The notes under the pieces are model-generated. The model did not search any database. It had not been told where the DNA came from and saw only the letters and a list, made by a program, of their open reading frames with translations. This document shows, in pieces, positions 43,341 to 52,030 of a stretch of DNA of 64,000 nucleotides. The stretch lies in assembly GCF_900162665.1 (NCBI RefSeq), contig NZ_LT727809.1, positions 641,229 to 705,228 of the forward strand, in the 5' to 3' direction. Both the position numbers and the translations under genes were made by a program. Origin of the DNA: Oceanobacillus sojae. GTDB lineage: Bacteria; Bacillota; Bacilli; Bacillales; Amphibacillaceae. Within the stretch, counting starts at the first letter, position 1. The number at the start of each line of letters is the position of its first letter.

Positions 43341-44022
43341 ATTAATTCATTTAGAAATAAGAAAAATAAATTTCTGGCGTTATATCCTGGGTGCTATAGC
43401 GGCATGCTTTGTTTTTACCGGAATGTTATTCTTTTCGCTGTATGCTGATAGAAATGATCTTGCTAACACCATTTCGGATTTTTTCTTCGTCGTTGACAGC
43501 ACAAGAATGATTTTTATTGTATTTGCAGGTGTATTAATTTCGAGACTGATTATTGAAGAATACCACGATAAAACAATTTCTTTGATGTTTACGTATCCGA
43601 TTAGCAGAAAAAAGATTATTATTTCGAAGCTATTGATTATCATATGCTCTACCTTTTTCTTCATACTCGCATCAAGAATTATTGTAGCAGCTATCCTATA
43701 TATGCTAAACAACAGCCTGCATTTTATCGATGGAGAGATTACGATTCAGATGATCACAGAATATTTTAGAAATACAATCATCTATGACCTATCTTTCAGC
43801 GGTATTAGCTTAGTCTCTTTATTTTTTGGGATGCTCAAAAAATCTGTTAGAACGACAATTATTGCCTCTATTATCATTGCAGTATTTTTCGGCATAAGCA
43901 ATGAAGACCTGTCAGACGTTTCGATAAGCTCTTTTCTCGTCAGATCGTTGATATTTGCTGTTATTGGCGTGATTGCTACGTATTTTTCGATAAGAAATAT
44001 TGAGCAGAAAGATGTCCTTTAA
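43333..44022 (+). CDS. LanE/G-like ABC permease, copy 1
   Basis: A 229-residue permease with six membrane helices (starts MLKLIHLEIRK, ends RNIEQKDVL). ATG at 43333 follows GGAGGCGG; an in-frame TTG at 43318 precedes that site. It is clearly paralogous to the next gene, sharing GVLISRL, MFTYPISRKK and GMLKKSVRTTII. Partner of the ATPase upstream. Confidence 0.85.
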   Translation: MLKLIHLEIRKINFWRYILGAIAACFVFTGMLFFSLYADRNDLANTISDFFFVVDSTRMIFIVFAGVLISRLIIEEYHDKTISLMFTYPISRKKIIISKLLIIICSTFFFILASRIIVAAILYMLNNSLHFIDGEITIQMITEYFRNTIIYDLSFSGISLVSLFFGMLKKSVRTTIIASIIIAVFFGISNEDLSDVSISSFLVRSLIFAVIGVIATYFSIRNIEQKDVL

Positions 44023-44108
44023 TTTTAATGAAAAATGGGGATCGGGAATTCAAAAGAATTATGGAAGCAGTGTATTTTCCAATACTAATATGAAGAGAGG
44101 TAAGAGGA

Positions 44109-44792
44109 ATGCTTAAGTTAATGAATTTGGAGATGAGAAAAGTAAATTTTGGCCGATATATAAACAACTCTTTAGCAGCTTGCTTTGCCGTTACCGGATT
44201 TCTATTTTTCATGTTATATGTCGACAGAGATTTTTATACTGCGAGCAGTACAGATTTCTTCTTTCTGGTTGATAGTATTACAAGAATGGTTTTTATTATC
44301 TTTTCAGGTGTATTAATTTCAAGATTAGTTATTGAAGAATTCAATGATAAAACAATTACTCTGATGTTTACGTATCCAATCAGCAGAAAAAAAGTCATTA
44401 GCTCAAAGCTGTTGATTATCGTAGGCTTTACCTTTTTTTCGATACTCCTGTCACGAATTTTTGCAACAGTTGTTTTAACGATGCTAGATAACAGCTTGAA
44501 TTTTATCGAGGGAAACATAACGTTTCAAATGGTTATAGAGCATTTTAGAAATACAATCCTGTATGACTTTTCCGCCAGTGGTATCAGCTTAGTTCCTCTA
44601 TTTTTGGGAATGCTTAAAAAGTCTGTCAGAACGACGATTATTACATCGATTATCATTGCCGCTTTTTTCGGTGCCAGCAACGAAGACCTGTCGATAGGTT
44701 CCTTTATCGTTATACCATTGACACTTACCATCATTGGTGTAGTTACTTCATATTTCTCAATAAGAAATATTGAGCACAAGGATGTATTTTAA
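44109..44792 (+). CDS. LanE/G-like ABC permease, copy 2
   Basis: A 227-residue permease with six helices, about two-thirds identical by eye to copy 1 along the whole length. It starts after AGAGAGGTAAGAGGA. Two such permeases fit a heterodimeric LanE-LanG channel that arose by tandem duplication. The 86-bp gap to copy 1 is longer than the other gaps in the operon. Confidence 0.84.
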   Translation: MLKLMNLEMRKVNFGRYINNSLAACFAVTGFLFFMLYVDRDFYTASSTDFFFLVDSITRMVFIIFSGVLISRLVIEEFNDKTITLMFTYPISRKKVISSKLLIIVGFTFFSILLSRIFATVVLTMLDNSLNFIEGNITFQMVIEHFRNTILYDFSASGISLVPLFLGMLKKSVRTTIITSIIIAAFFGASNEDLSIGSFIVIPLTLTIIGVVTSYFSIRNIEHKDVF

Positions 44793-44862
44793 CGATAAGA
44801 TAAAAATTTGAAAGAAGATACCTGTTCAAAAAAACAGAAAAATAAAAATATAGGAGTTTACA

Positions 44863-45387
44863 GTGATGAGACAAGAACATATTTATCTGCTGTTCACAAA
44901 TACAGGCACATTACTGACCAAAGCTATTGGCTTGTATACAAAAGCAGAATATAACCATGTTTCATTAGCTCTGGATTTGGAATTAAATGAAGTATATAGC
45001 TTTGGCAGGAAGCATTTTCGTAATCCATTTTGGGGTGGATTTGTGAAGGAAAGTACAGAAGAGGGACTTTTTCAGAATGCGGACTGCTCGATTTATGCTT
45101 ACGCTATCAGTCCAAAACAAAGTAAGAAATTGAAGAGAGCACTGGCAATTTTTAAAAGCAGACAAGACACCTATCACTATAACTTTTTAGGGCTGTTTGG
45201 CGTAATGCTGAACAAGCCTGTTCGGAGATCGAATGCCTACTTCTGTTCTCAATTTGTGGCTTCTCTTTTAATGGAAGCTGAAATTGTTTCTTTTAATAAA
45301 CCACCAGAGCTTATAACACCACAGGATATTCAGCAGATACCTGAATTGATTTCTATCTATCGAGGAAAATTACAGGATGCCGTATAA
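44863..45387 (+). CDS. YiiX-like permuted NlpC/P60 papain-fold protein
   Basis: A 174-residue protein. His32 in YNHVSLAL and Cys128 in AYFCSQFVA give the His-before-Cys order of the permuted papain-like family (PF05708). The substrate may be a lipid, an amide bond or peptidoglycan. There is no signal peptide. GTG at 44863 and ATG at 44866 are both possible after AGGAG. Confidence 0.75.
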   Translation: MMRQEHIYLLFTNTGTLLTKAIGLYTKAEYNHVSLALDLELNEVYSFGRKHFRNPFWGGFVKESTEEGLFQNADCSIYAYAISPKQSKKLKRALAIFKSRQDTYHYNFLGLFGVMLNKPVRRSNAYFCSQFVASLLMEAEIVSFNKPPELITPQDIQQIPELISIYRGKLQDAV

Positions 45388-45453
45388 GCTGCATGAGTAC
45401 AAATAAAATAAAAATCTGAATTATAAATGTTTTACGTGCAGGGAGGATTATGT

Positions 45454-45822
45454 TTGAAAAGGTTAGGTTTATTGTTTTTAATGCTGGTTGTGTCTGTCGT
45501 AACATTGTTTGTCACTGCTTATTATCAAAGGGACATCAATACACTTTCATTAAATGATCCACAAGTCATTCAGGCATGTATCATTATCATGGTTATTTTG
45601 TTTATTCCTCCAATTTTATTATCTTTTTTTAATCATAAATTTTGGCGTTTTCTGTCAGCCATTTATCAATCTATGTTTTTCTTAGGATTTATTATTCTCG
45701 TGCCGACAGGCGTATTCAGCTTTAATGCTGTGTTTATAAGTATCGTTTCATTAGTCGGTGCAGTAATCAGTCTTTGGAGTATTTTTAGTACGCTGCCGGA
45801 AAGCTTTTTTAAAGAAAGCTAA
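45454..45822 (+). CDS. Small four-helix membrane protein
   Basis: A 122-residue membrane protein with helices at about 5-22, 38-58, 65-85 and 90-112. The TTG at 45454 is chosen because GGGAGGA is 6 bases upstream; an ATG at 45450 is in another phase and soon stops. No family recognised. Confidence 0.5.
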   Translation: MKRLGLLFLMLVVSVVTLFVTAYYQRDINTLSLNDPQVIQACIIIMVILFIPPILLSFFNHKFWRFLSAIYQSMFFLGFIILVPTGVFSFNAVFISIVSLVGAVISLWSIFSTLPESFFKES

Positions 45823-45824
45823 AT

Positions 45825-45864
45825 GTAAAAAAAGGGCGCAAGTATAGATAAAGCTTGCGTCCTT
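45825..45864 (-). terminator. Terminator of the MerR gene
   Basis: On the minus strand AAGGACGCAAG pairs with CTTGCGCCCTT, followed by seven T residues. Confidence 0.8.
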
Positions 45865-45929
45865 CCTATGTTTAAATGGAAGCATTGATAGTTTAAGAAA
45901 TAACTTGCGATATAGCTGCTGAAAACCTC

Positions 45930-46271
45930 TTATTCATTATCTTCTGTATCCGGCACCGTATCCGCCAATTTAAGAAACGCTTCGTTTAAAGTTACCATAC
46001 GTTTATTTACCTTTTTAATCGCTGCATCCAATGTGAATCCTTCGTCAATCATTTCCTGGATAAGCAGCATTTTTTTCACATTTAAATAATTGTATCTCCG
46101 TGTTGATCCTTCTGTATTGGTTTCAGATTGTATAGCTCCTTTTTCTTCCCAATAACGGATTTTACGGGTTGGAATACCAGTAATTTCGGATACTTCTCCA
46201 ATTCCTACTACTAATTTTTTTAATAAATCAAAGTCCAACAAGGCATTTAATTTTTGCGCATCCTCATTCAT
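45930..46271 (-). CDS. MerR-family transcription regulator
   Basis: A 113-residue short MerR protein. The winged helix is VGIGEVSEITGIPTRKIRYWEEKG (read in part: the RYWEEKG turn is typical) with a short dimer helix and no effector domain. Divergent from an MFS exporter; the shared 223-bp region has two TTGTAAC-type dyads. It ends at a strong terminator. Confidence 0.85.
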   Translation of the reverse strand: MNEDAQKLNALLDFDLLKKLVVGIGEVSEITGIPTRKIRYWEEKGAIQSETNTEGSTRRYNYLNVKKMLLIQEMIDEGFTLDAAIKKVNKRMVTLNEAFLKLADTVPDTEDNE

Positions 46272-46367
46272 TTCTCATTCTCCTAACGTTACTTAAAGTA
46301 TTGTTGTCAGCATTGCATATCCTTGACGAAAAAAAACGGTCTTATTCACTCATCAGATTTATTATTC

Positions 46368-46441
46368 TTGTAACTATTTTACAATAAAAGTAGGTAGTCT
46401 ACAAATTATCTCTTGACTTATTATTGTAACTAAATTACAAT
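46368..46441. promoter_or_regulatory. Two near-identical dyads in the merR-MFS intergenic region
   Basis: TTGTAACTATTTTACAAT (46368-46385) and TTGTAACTAAATTACAAT (46424-46441) have the same arms with 5-bp spacers, centred 56 bp apart. The second covers the spacer and -10 of a promoter TTGACT (46413-46418), 17 bp, TACAAT (46436-46441). Confidence 0.7.
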
Positions 46442-46494
46442 CTATATAAATAAATTACAAATAAAGAAAATAAGTTTCGCAAAGGAGATCAGTT

Positions 46495-47682
46495 ATGGAT
46501 TTTAGTAATGAAAATAGTAACTCACAGCCGAAGTATTCCTTATTAACAGCTATTTTGTTCTGGTGTGGGTTAGTAATAGTAGCAAGCAATTATTTAACCA
46601 TTCCGTTAATGCCGATATTCAGTGAAGATTTACACACTGGTATGACAAATGCAGCCTGGACGGGAAGCGCATTCTCTCTTTGCTATGCAATAGGGTGTTT
46701 ATTTACCGGCCCCTTATCTGACCGTTATGGCAGAAAGCAGGTCATGTTAGCAGGCTTAGCTATATTGACGGCAGTGACTTTTATACTGCCTATTGTCAGT
46801 TCTTTAGCTTGGGTGATTGTCTGGCGTTCTTTTCAAGGGTTTACAGCAGCGAGTTTTGCGCCAGTGGCTATCGCTTATGCAGTAGATAAATTTCCGCTGG
46901 AAAAAAGGGTGACCGCCATTGGCTTTATCAGCTCCAGCTTTTTAATCTCAGCAATCGTCGGCCAAATATTCAGCAGCTATATTAGCCAGCAATTTAATTG
47001 GCAAAGTGTTTTTTATTATTTTGGAGGGATTTATTTCGTAACAGCGCTGCTGGTTCTGTTTCTGCTGCCAAAGACAGCAGTCAGGCAGGAAAATAGTAAT
47101 TTGAAGTTTATGTTCACCCAATTTTTCCGTTTATTAATGGATAAGCGTTTGATTCAGGTGTATAGTATTGCCGTCACTTTATTACTTACTTTCGTGGCAT
47201 TTTATACGATTCTCGGTGAGTATTTAATGGAAGAATTCGCAATACGTACAGACGGTATTCTGTATGTCCGGATAATTGGAATCATTGGCATGTTATTTGC
47301 TCCATTTGCAGGAAAGCTGACCAGCCGATTTGGCCTAATGAAAATTTTACGGACAGCTCTCATTATTGCAGTGCTGGGCTTATTAATCACTGGAATCAGC
47401 TCTAATTTCGTGTTTTTAGTTATTATGAGTATCATTTTTGTAGCTGGAATTGCATTGACCGTTCCAACACTTATCTCTTTAGTCGGTCAGCTTGGCGGGA
47501 AAAATCATGGAGCAGCTGTTTCGCTTTACACCTTTATTTTATTTGTCGGTGCGAGTCTTGGGCCGATGGCTGCTGTATTTTTACTGCAGATTACAAATTA
47601 CGGGATGGCTTTTGTATGCCTGGCTATACTGCTTGGAGTCAGTTTGATCATATCGTTTTGTATAAAAACTGATCAATCCTAA
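46495..47682 (+). CDS. MFS drug-efflux transporter (12 helices)
   Basis: A 395-residue transporter. Motif A-like GPLSDRYGRKQVM lies between helices 2 and 3 and FQGFTAASFAPVAIAY in helix 4 is typical of DHA1-type antiporters. AAAGGAG precedes the ATG. Likely repressed by the divergent MerR-type gene. The substrate is unknown. Confidence 0.87.
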   Translation: MDFSNENSNSQPKYSLLTAILFWCGLVIVASNYLTIPLMPIFSEDLHTGMTNAAWTGSAFSLCYAIGCLFTGPLSDRYGRKQVMLAGLAILTAVTFILPIVSSLAWVIVWRSFQGFTAASFAPVAIAYAVDKFPLEKRVTAIGFISSSFLISAIVGQIFSSYISQQFNWQSVFYYFGGIYFVTALLVLFLLPKTAVRQENSNLKFMFTQFFRLLMDKRLIQVYSIAVTLLLTFVAFYTILGEYLMEEFAIRTDGILYVRIIGIIGMLFAPFAGKLTSRFGLMKILRTALIIAVLGLLITGISSNFVFLVIMSIIFVAGIALTVPTLISLVGQLGGKNHGAAVSLYTFILFVGASLGPMAAVFLLQITNYGMAFVCLAILLGVSLIISFCIKTDQS

Positions 47683-47769
47683 TTTTAAAAAAGAGGCGTT
47701 AATTCTATTTAGTATGTAATTTAAAATGTTTTAAACCAGAAAAATTCTATTCCAAGGAGTTGAGCGTTG

Positions 47770-48429
47770 ATGGCAAAGGTATTTATTCTAGGGGCAACCG
47801 GACGAACAGGTGTCTCAGTCTTACAGCAATTATCCAAATATGAGCATATTGAAGTTATTGCAGCATTACGGCAGGCTGAGGATATTTCAAGGCTGCCGAA
47901 AACAAAACATCCTTTTCAAACTAAGGTTGTGGATATAAATGATATCTCCAGTTTAAGCCGGGCTGCAAATGAAGCGGATGTAATTGTTAATGCGATTCGT
48001 ATGCGTGGAGATATTCCTGCAACCGCATTGGTTGACCTCGACAAACGAATTCGAAAAGCAGCTGCCGGCAGAAAGAATCCACTGATTATTACAGTTGGAG
48101 GAGCAGGGAGTCTGGAAATGAACAATGGAAAACGATTTTGGCAGGATACCGCTTTTCCAGAACGCACCTTACCCAGAGGGAGAGCTCATGCAAAATTATA
48201 TGATTATTTAACAGAGCTGCCTTCATCTGAATCGTGGGCTTACTTGATTCCGCCGCCAGCTTATCTTCCTGATGGATTACGTGCCGGAGCTTATAAAAGG
48301 TGGAAAGTTCAAATAGATGAGATGGATTTTTTGAAGAAAAGTATCAGTTATGAGGATTTTGCAACAGCAGTTTGTGATGCGGTAAAAGAAAGGTGGGAAG
48401 GGATATACCTTATTTCGGGTGACGAGTAA
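47770..48429 (+). CDS. NAD(P)-binding oxidoreductase (atypical SDR, NmrA/YwnB-like)
   Basis: A 219-residue protein with the Rossmann motif FILGATGRTG at the N-terminus and the VGGAGSLE segment near residue 115. No catalytic YxxxK is evident, as in the NAD(P)H-binding PF13460 group. TTG at 47767 is an alternative start one codon earlier. AAGGAG precedes both. It lies 85 bp after the MFS gene and may share its transcript. Confidence 0.8.
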   Translation: MAKVFILGATGRTGVSVLQQLSKYEHIEVIAALRQAEDISRLPKTKHPFQTKVVDINDISSLSRAANEADVIVNAIRMRGDIPATALVDLDKRIRKAAAGRKNPLIITVGGAGSLEMNNGKRFWQDTAFPERTLPRGRAHAKLYDYLTELPSSESWAYLIPPPAYLPDGLRAGAYKRWKVQIDEMDFLKKSISYEDFATAVCDAVKERWEGIYLISGDE

Positions 48430-48605
48430 GAATGAAAATGGCGATATCAAAATCGATCCGATTAATAGTCATTTATTAATTTTTATACACAATTATCCTT
48501 TAAAATAACCTTGAGGCTTTCTCTTGTCTTCCGGTCCGCCTGAAGGTTTATACTCCGATTTATAGCTTTTGTTTACAAGCTGATAACAAAGAAGGATGAA
48601 TCTTC

Positions 48606-49007
48606 ATGGAAAATATACAAGAAAAAGTAATTATTATAACCTGTACCAGCAAAGTTATTGAAGAAAGTACAGCAAAATTGTTGGCAAAGATGCTTGAACC
48701 ACCTTTGAAAATGGCGAGAGAAGTGGAGAAGAATTCTGCCGGTACTGGGTTTGTCTGGAGAGAGATTTCCCCCGAAGAACTGTCTGAATACGAGGCAGAC
48801 AATTTATGTATTGCCGTAGAAACGTCAGAAGATAAGAGGATAGCTGAGAATTGGACGCGAACACTTCCTGCATGGCAGCAATATCCAGCTATTCGCCAAA
48901 AACGCGTATTTTTTCTAAACTGGATGCAATGGATTATTTATGCTCCACACATGATTCGATTACAACTGCATGAAGCAGGTCATATCCTGTCTTTGTGCTC
49001 GAAATGA
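48606..49007 (+). CDS. Orphan C-terminal half of a Btr-like AraC/substrate-binding regulator
   Basis: A 133-residue protein. The stretch from REISPEEL through WQQYPAIRQKRVFFLNW resembles the last lobe of the siderophore-binding domain fused to AraC regulators such as B. subtilis Btr. The AraC DNA-binding domain and first lobe are absent. It nonetheless has a ribosome site (AAGAAGGA) and ATG start, so it is either a truncated gene or a re-started fragment. The 48430-48605 stretch before it shows no coding remnant. Confidence 0.5.
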   Translation: MENIQEKVIIITCTSKVIEESTAKLLAKMLEPPLKMAREVEKNSAGTGFVWREISPEELSEYEADNLCIAVETSEDKRIAENWTRTLPAWQQYPAIRQKRVFFLNWMQWIIYAPHMIRLQLHEAGHILSLCSK

Positions 49008-49059
49008 TATATGGGGACAAATTTATAAAAAAAGGCGAACTTGATTCCTTATGAAGCAA

Positions 49060-49098
49060 TCAAAAAAATACTGGAGCCGGAGCTTTTAGGCTCCAGTA
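49060..49098 (-). terminator. Terminator of the lipoprotein gene at 49251
   Basis: TACTGGAGCC pairs perfectly with GGCTCCAGTA (49069-49078 with 49089-49098); on the minus strand TTTTTTTG follows. Confidence 0.85.
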
Positions 49099-49250
49099 TC
49101 AATCGCAAAACCCGTCGTGCATTGTACTCTTTAATTACTGTTATTTGCAATACATTCATATAGATGTCTGTATCTCTTTTCTGAGTGGATTTGTACTGGG
49201 TATAGTGAAAAAACAAGCGAAAGCTATTTACGCGTAAAACAACGTGTTAT

Positions 49251-50069
49251 CTATTTGGTTACTCCCTGATATTCCTGTATTTTTTCCGTTACTTCCTGAA
49301 AATCTTCTCTTAATGGAAGTGTTTCTTGTTTTATTAACTTCTTCAATTCTCTTTCTTCCTCGTGTTCAAAATACCATTGTGCTTGATGAAAGCTATTGAA
49401 TAGAAATTCGGATGCCATTAATAAATCATTAAATTGTTTTTCTATTTCTTCGTCATTTGGAACCAAATTTAATCGTAGATATTGCGTTCTTCCATGGATG
49501 CTATCATATAAGGATTCAATAGATTCTCTATCTATTTTATTAGGAGTTCCACTTTGATACAGCTCTATTAGCTCGGAGGACTTTTTAAGCGTGTCTTCTA
49601 TGTGTTCATTGATAAGCTGCCAAAATTGATCTTCTACTGGTTCTTGATCTGCATTGTTCAGGTTTTCTGATTCTTCACTCTCCGTTTTCTCATTAATTTT
49701 CATAGCGGGAACAACAAATGCTTTCAGAACAGGGGACTCATTTGAATATATTTTGCACAATCCTTCTTTGCAAGATTTAACCTGAACTTCATTTTCCTGT
49801 ATCAGATCTAAATCCACATTATTTATAATGCCTCTAACTGCATTTTCTGCTACGATATCATCCAATTTATCTTGATTGTCCTTTAAGTAGTATTTCATCC
49901 ATTCTTGAGCATCTATTTCTGTTAAGAATAATTCTGTTGTAACATCCTCCAGATGATAATAATATCCCTCTTTCACCGATGTTTTTTCAGGTTCTGCCTC
50001 TTTATCATCTTGAAAGAATGAACAACCCCCTAATATCAATATAGAAATTAAAATAATCATTTTTTTCAA
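49251..50069 (-). CDS. Hypothetical lipoprotein
   Basis: A 272-residue protein with a lipoprotein signal (lipobox ILGGC, Cys16). The mature part is strongly acidic and mostly helical. The start is TTG at 50069, giving a normal KK-containing n-region, with AAGGAG 9 bases upstream; ATG four codons later would leave no positive charge. No known domain recognised. Confidence 0.7.
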   Translation of the reverse strand: MKKMIILISILILGGCSFFQDDKEAEPEKTSVKEGYYYHLEDVTTELFLTEIDAQEWMKYYLKDNQDKLDDIVAENAVRGIINNVDLDLIQENEVQVKSCKEGLCKIYSNESPVLKAFVVPAMKINEKTESEESENLNNADQEPVEDQFWQLINEHIEDTLKKSSELIELYQSGTPNKIDRESIESLYDSIHGRTQYLRLNLVPNDEEIEKQFNDLLMASEFLFNSFHQAQWYFEHEEERELKKLIKQETLPLREDFQEVTEKIQEYQGVTK

Positions 50070-50812
50070 TGAAAGCAGCTCCTTCGTTCATTAGCTCTGT
50101 AACAGCCTGGAATGTCATACTTCTAACTTCGGACAAAGACAAGCTAAACTTCTTGCTCAGAATATATTTTCCTCTAGACTCTCCGTTTTCGTCATGATGG
50201 CATCTTCAAATCCTGGTGAAGTTATGTATGAATTCAATGACAAACAGATCTTTTGGTTTACTGATCTTAAAAAGTTTGCGTGTTTTGTTATCCGAGTTGA
50301 ATCTTTATCCCAATACATATTTTAAAGCCTTATTTTCGTTTATACAATAATAAAGACAGGGTGCTTTTTTACCCTATTAATTTATTAAAGATTAGAGAAT
50401 GAGAACTGATTACACCTGAAAGTGAAGGGATTATGGAATGCAATCTTTGTTTATCCATTATCGTTGTTTATAACAGCGGTTGGGTGATTTTCACAGAAAA
50501 CAATCCAATTATTTCAAAAATGATGTAAATTCCGTTGGACTTCTTTTTATTTACATTATTAGATGGACAATAATTTATTCTAGACATCGCGTTTGGAATA
50601 AAAGATGACACAACATTTTCTAATCTCCAAAAAATCATTAAAAATCAAAATCACATGTCATTTTATGCTTATAAAAATCAAAATACTCAGCAGTAAATGT
50701 CTTTTTACATCCGGTTTTCACAGTGGAAATTCTATTTTACTGTTTTGCTTTCCACGCACAAAAACGATAGGATGAAAACAAATTTATAATTACTTGGGGA
50801 TGTGATAAAATA
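50070..50812. other. 743-bp gap without a clear gene
   Basis: A 43-codon plus-strand frame (50194-50325, opens MMASSNPGEV) has no ribosome site. An inverted repeat AAT-ATGTAAAT / ATTTACAT-ATT (50519-50530 with 50549-50560, one mismatch) has an 18-base spacer. A possible promoter TTGCTT-17-TAGGAT (50745-50773) leads to the Rpn-like gene. The rest shows nothing I can support. Confidence 0.4.
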
Positions 50813-51862
50813 ATGTTAAATACCGTCAAGGAAAATCAGATCAGTTACCAAGAAGAAAATCCTGATTACGACGGACTTTGGAAAAAATTAATTGAAGAAC
50901 TGTTTCAAGAATTTATGCAGTTTTTTGCACCGGATTTGTACCCGGAAATTAATTTTAAACAAGAAGTGAACTTCGAAAATCTGGAGCTTTTTCAGTTTGT
51001 TATGAAATCAAAAAAAGGGAATAATTATTCGGATAAGCTGGTCAAAGTGATGCTGAAGAATGGAGAGGAAAAATACGTTTTCATCCATATCGAAGTGCAG
51101 GCAGTTGGCAAAAAAGAATTTGCAGAACGCATGTTTAAATATTTTTACCGGATTTACGATAAATCTAATCATCCGATTTATTCCATCGCCCTGTTGACCG
51201 ACACCAGCTATAAACAGCATGAAGATGCGTTCTATTACTCTTTTTATGGCACAGAATTAACCTATGTCTATAACATCTACCGATTTCATGGAAAAGATCC
51301 AGAAGAACTGAAAAAATCGAAAAATCCATTTGCTTTAGCAGTGCTTGCAGGAATCTATGTCAGTAAAAACAAAGGAAAGAAAGCCAAAGAACTAAAAGCA
51401 AGGTTTTACTACAAGCAGCAGCTTATCAGCCTGGCATTTGAAAAATATTCGCATCGCGCAAACTATCTCGTCGCATTATTGTATTTCATTGATTATATGA
51501 TGCAGATTCCATCGGATTTGCAGGAGCAGTTGTATGACTCGTTACCCATCGCTCAAAATAAAAAGGAGGAAGGAAAAATCATGGGCTTGGAAAAACTGAG
51601 AGATACCCCGACGTTTGGAAGATTGTTTAGAGAAATTGAAGAAGAAGCGACAAGGAAAGGTATGGAGAAAGGAATGCAGGAAGGTATGGAAAAGGGGATG
51701 GAAAAAGGTATAGAAAAGGGTATAGAGCAAGGCAGGATAGAAGCAGAGAGGAATGTCGCCAAACAGCTGTTAAACAGGGGCTATTTGGATAAAGAAATAT
51801 CAGAATTAACCGGTTTGGAGCTGAAGGAAATAAATGATCTTCGGAAATCACTTGAAAATTAA
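50813..51862 (+). CDS. Rpn-family / PD-(D/E)XK nuclease-like protein
   Basis: A 349-residue protein of the transposase_31/Rpn group of recombination-promoting nucleases. The core is near residues 70-110 with the conserved VFIHIEVQAVGKKEFAERM pattern (E-x-Q motif). The C-terminus carries a Gly-Met-Glu-Lys tandem repeat (residues about 283-306) followed by NVAKQLLNRGYLDKEISELTG, a tail common in this family. It may act in DNA cleavage or phage interference. A possible promoter lies at 50745. Confidence 0.75.
   Translation: MLNTVKENQISYQEENPDYDGLWKKLIEELFQEFMQFFAPDLYPEINFKQEVNFENLELFQFVMKSKKGNNYSDKLVKVMLKNGEEKYVFIHIEVQAVGKKEFAERMFKYFYRIYDKSNHPIYSIALLTDTSYKQHEDAFYYSFYGTELTYVYNIYRFHGKDPEELKKSKNPFALAVLAGIYVSKNKGKKAKELKARFYYKQQLISLAFEKYSHRANYLVALLYFIDYMMQIPSDLQEQLYDSLPIAQNKKEEGKIMGLEKLRDTPTFGRLFREIEEEATRKGMEKGMQEGMEKGMEKGIEKGIEQGRIEAERNVAKQLLNRGYLDKEISELTGLELKEINDLRKSLEN
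51659..51730 (+). repeat. Six 12-bp tandem repeats inside the Rpn-like gene
   Basis: Six consecutive imperfect copies of GGTATGGAAAAG-like units encode repeated G(M/I)(E/Q)(K/E/Q) tetrapeptides. Because the unit is a multiple of three, gain or loss keeps the frame. Confidence 0.85.
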
Positions 51863-51987
51863 GGGAAAAACAAGAAACTTAGTTGATTAGTTGAAAATGC
51901 TTGTTTAACATTGATTAGTACTGCGCTTCGCCTGGAAACTAATAAGTGGCAGTGGGTTTTATATTAAGAATATTTGTATTAAAAATC

Positions 51988-52030
51988 AACAAAGCATCCA
52001 GTTCAATTAATGAGCCGGATGCTTTGTTTT
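51988..52030. terminator. Bidirectional terminator whose loop holds a stop codon
   Basis: AACAAAGCATCC pairs with GGATGCTTTGTTT (51988-51999 with 52017-52029). The minus-strand MFS gene ends at 52007 inside the loop. Confidence 0.75.

Noticed and set aside
51542-51851. Minus-strand frames opposite the Rpn-like gene
   Set aside because: They arise from the 12-bp tandem repeat read backwards, giving repeated Pro/Phe/Ser.
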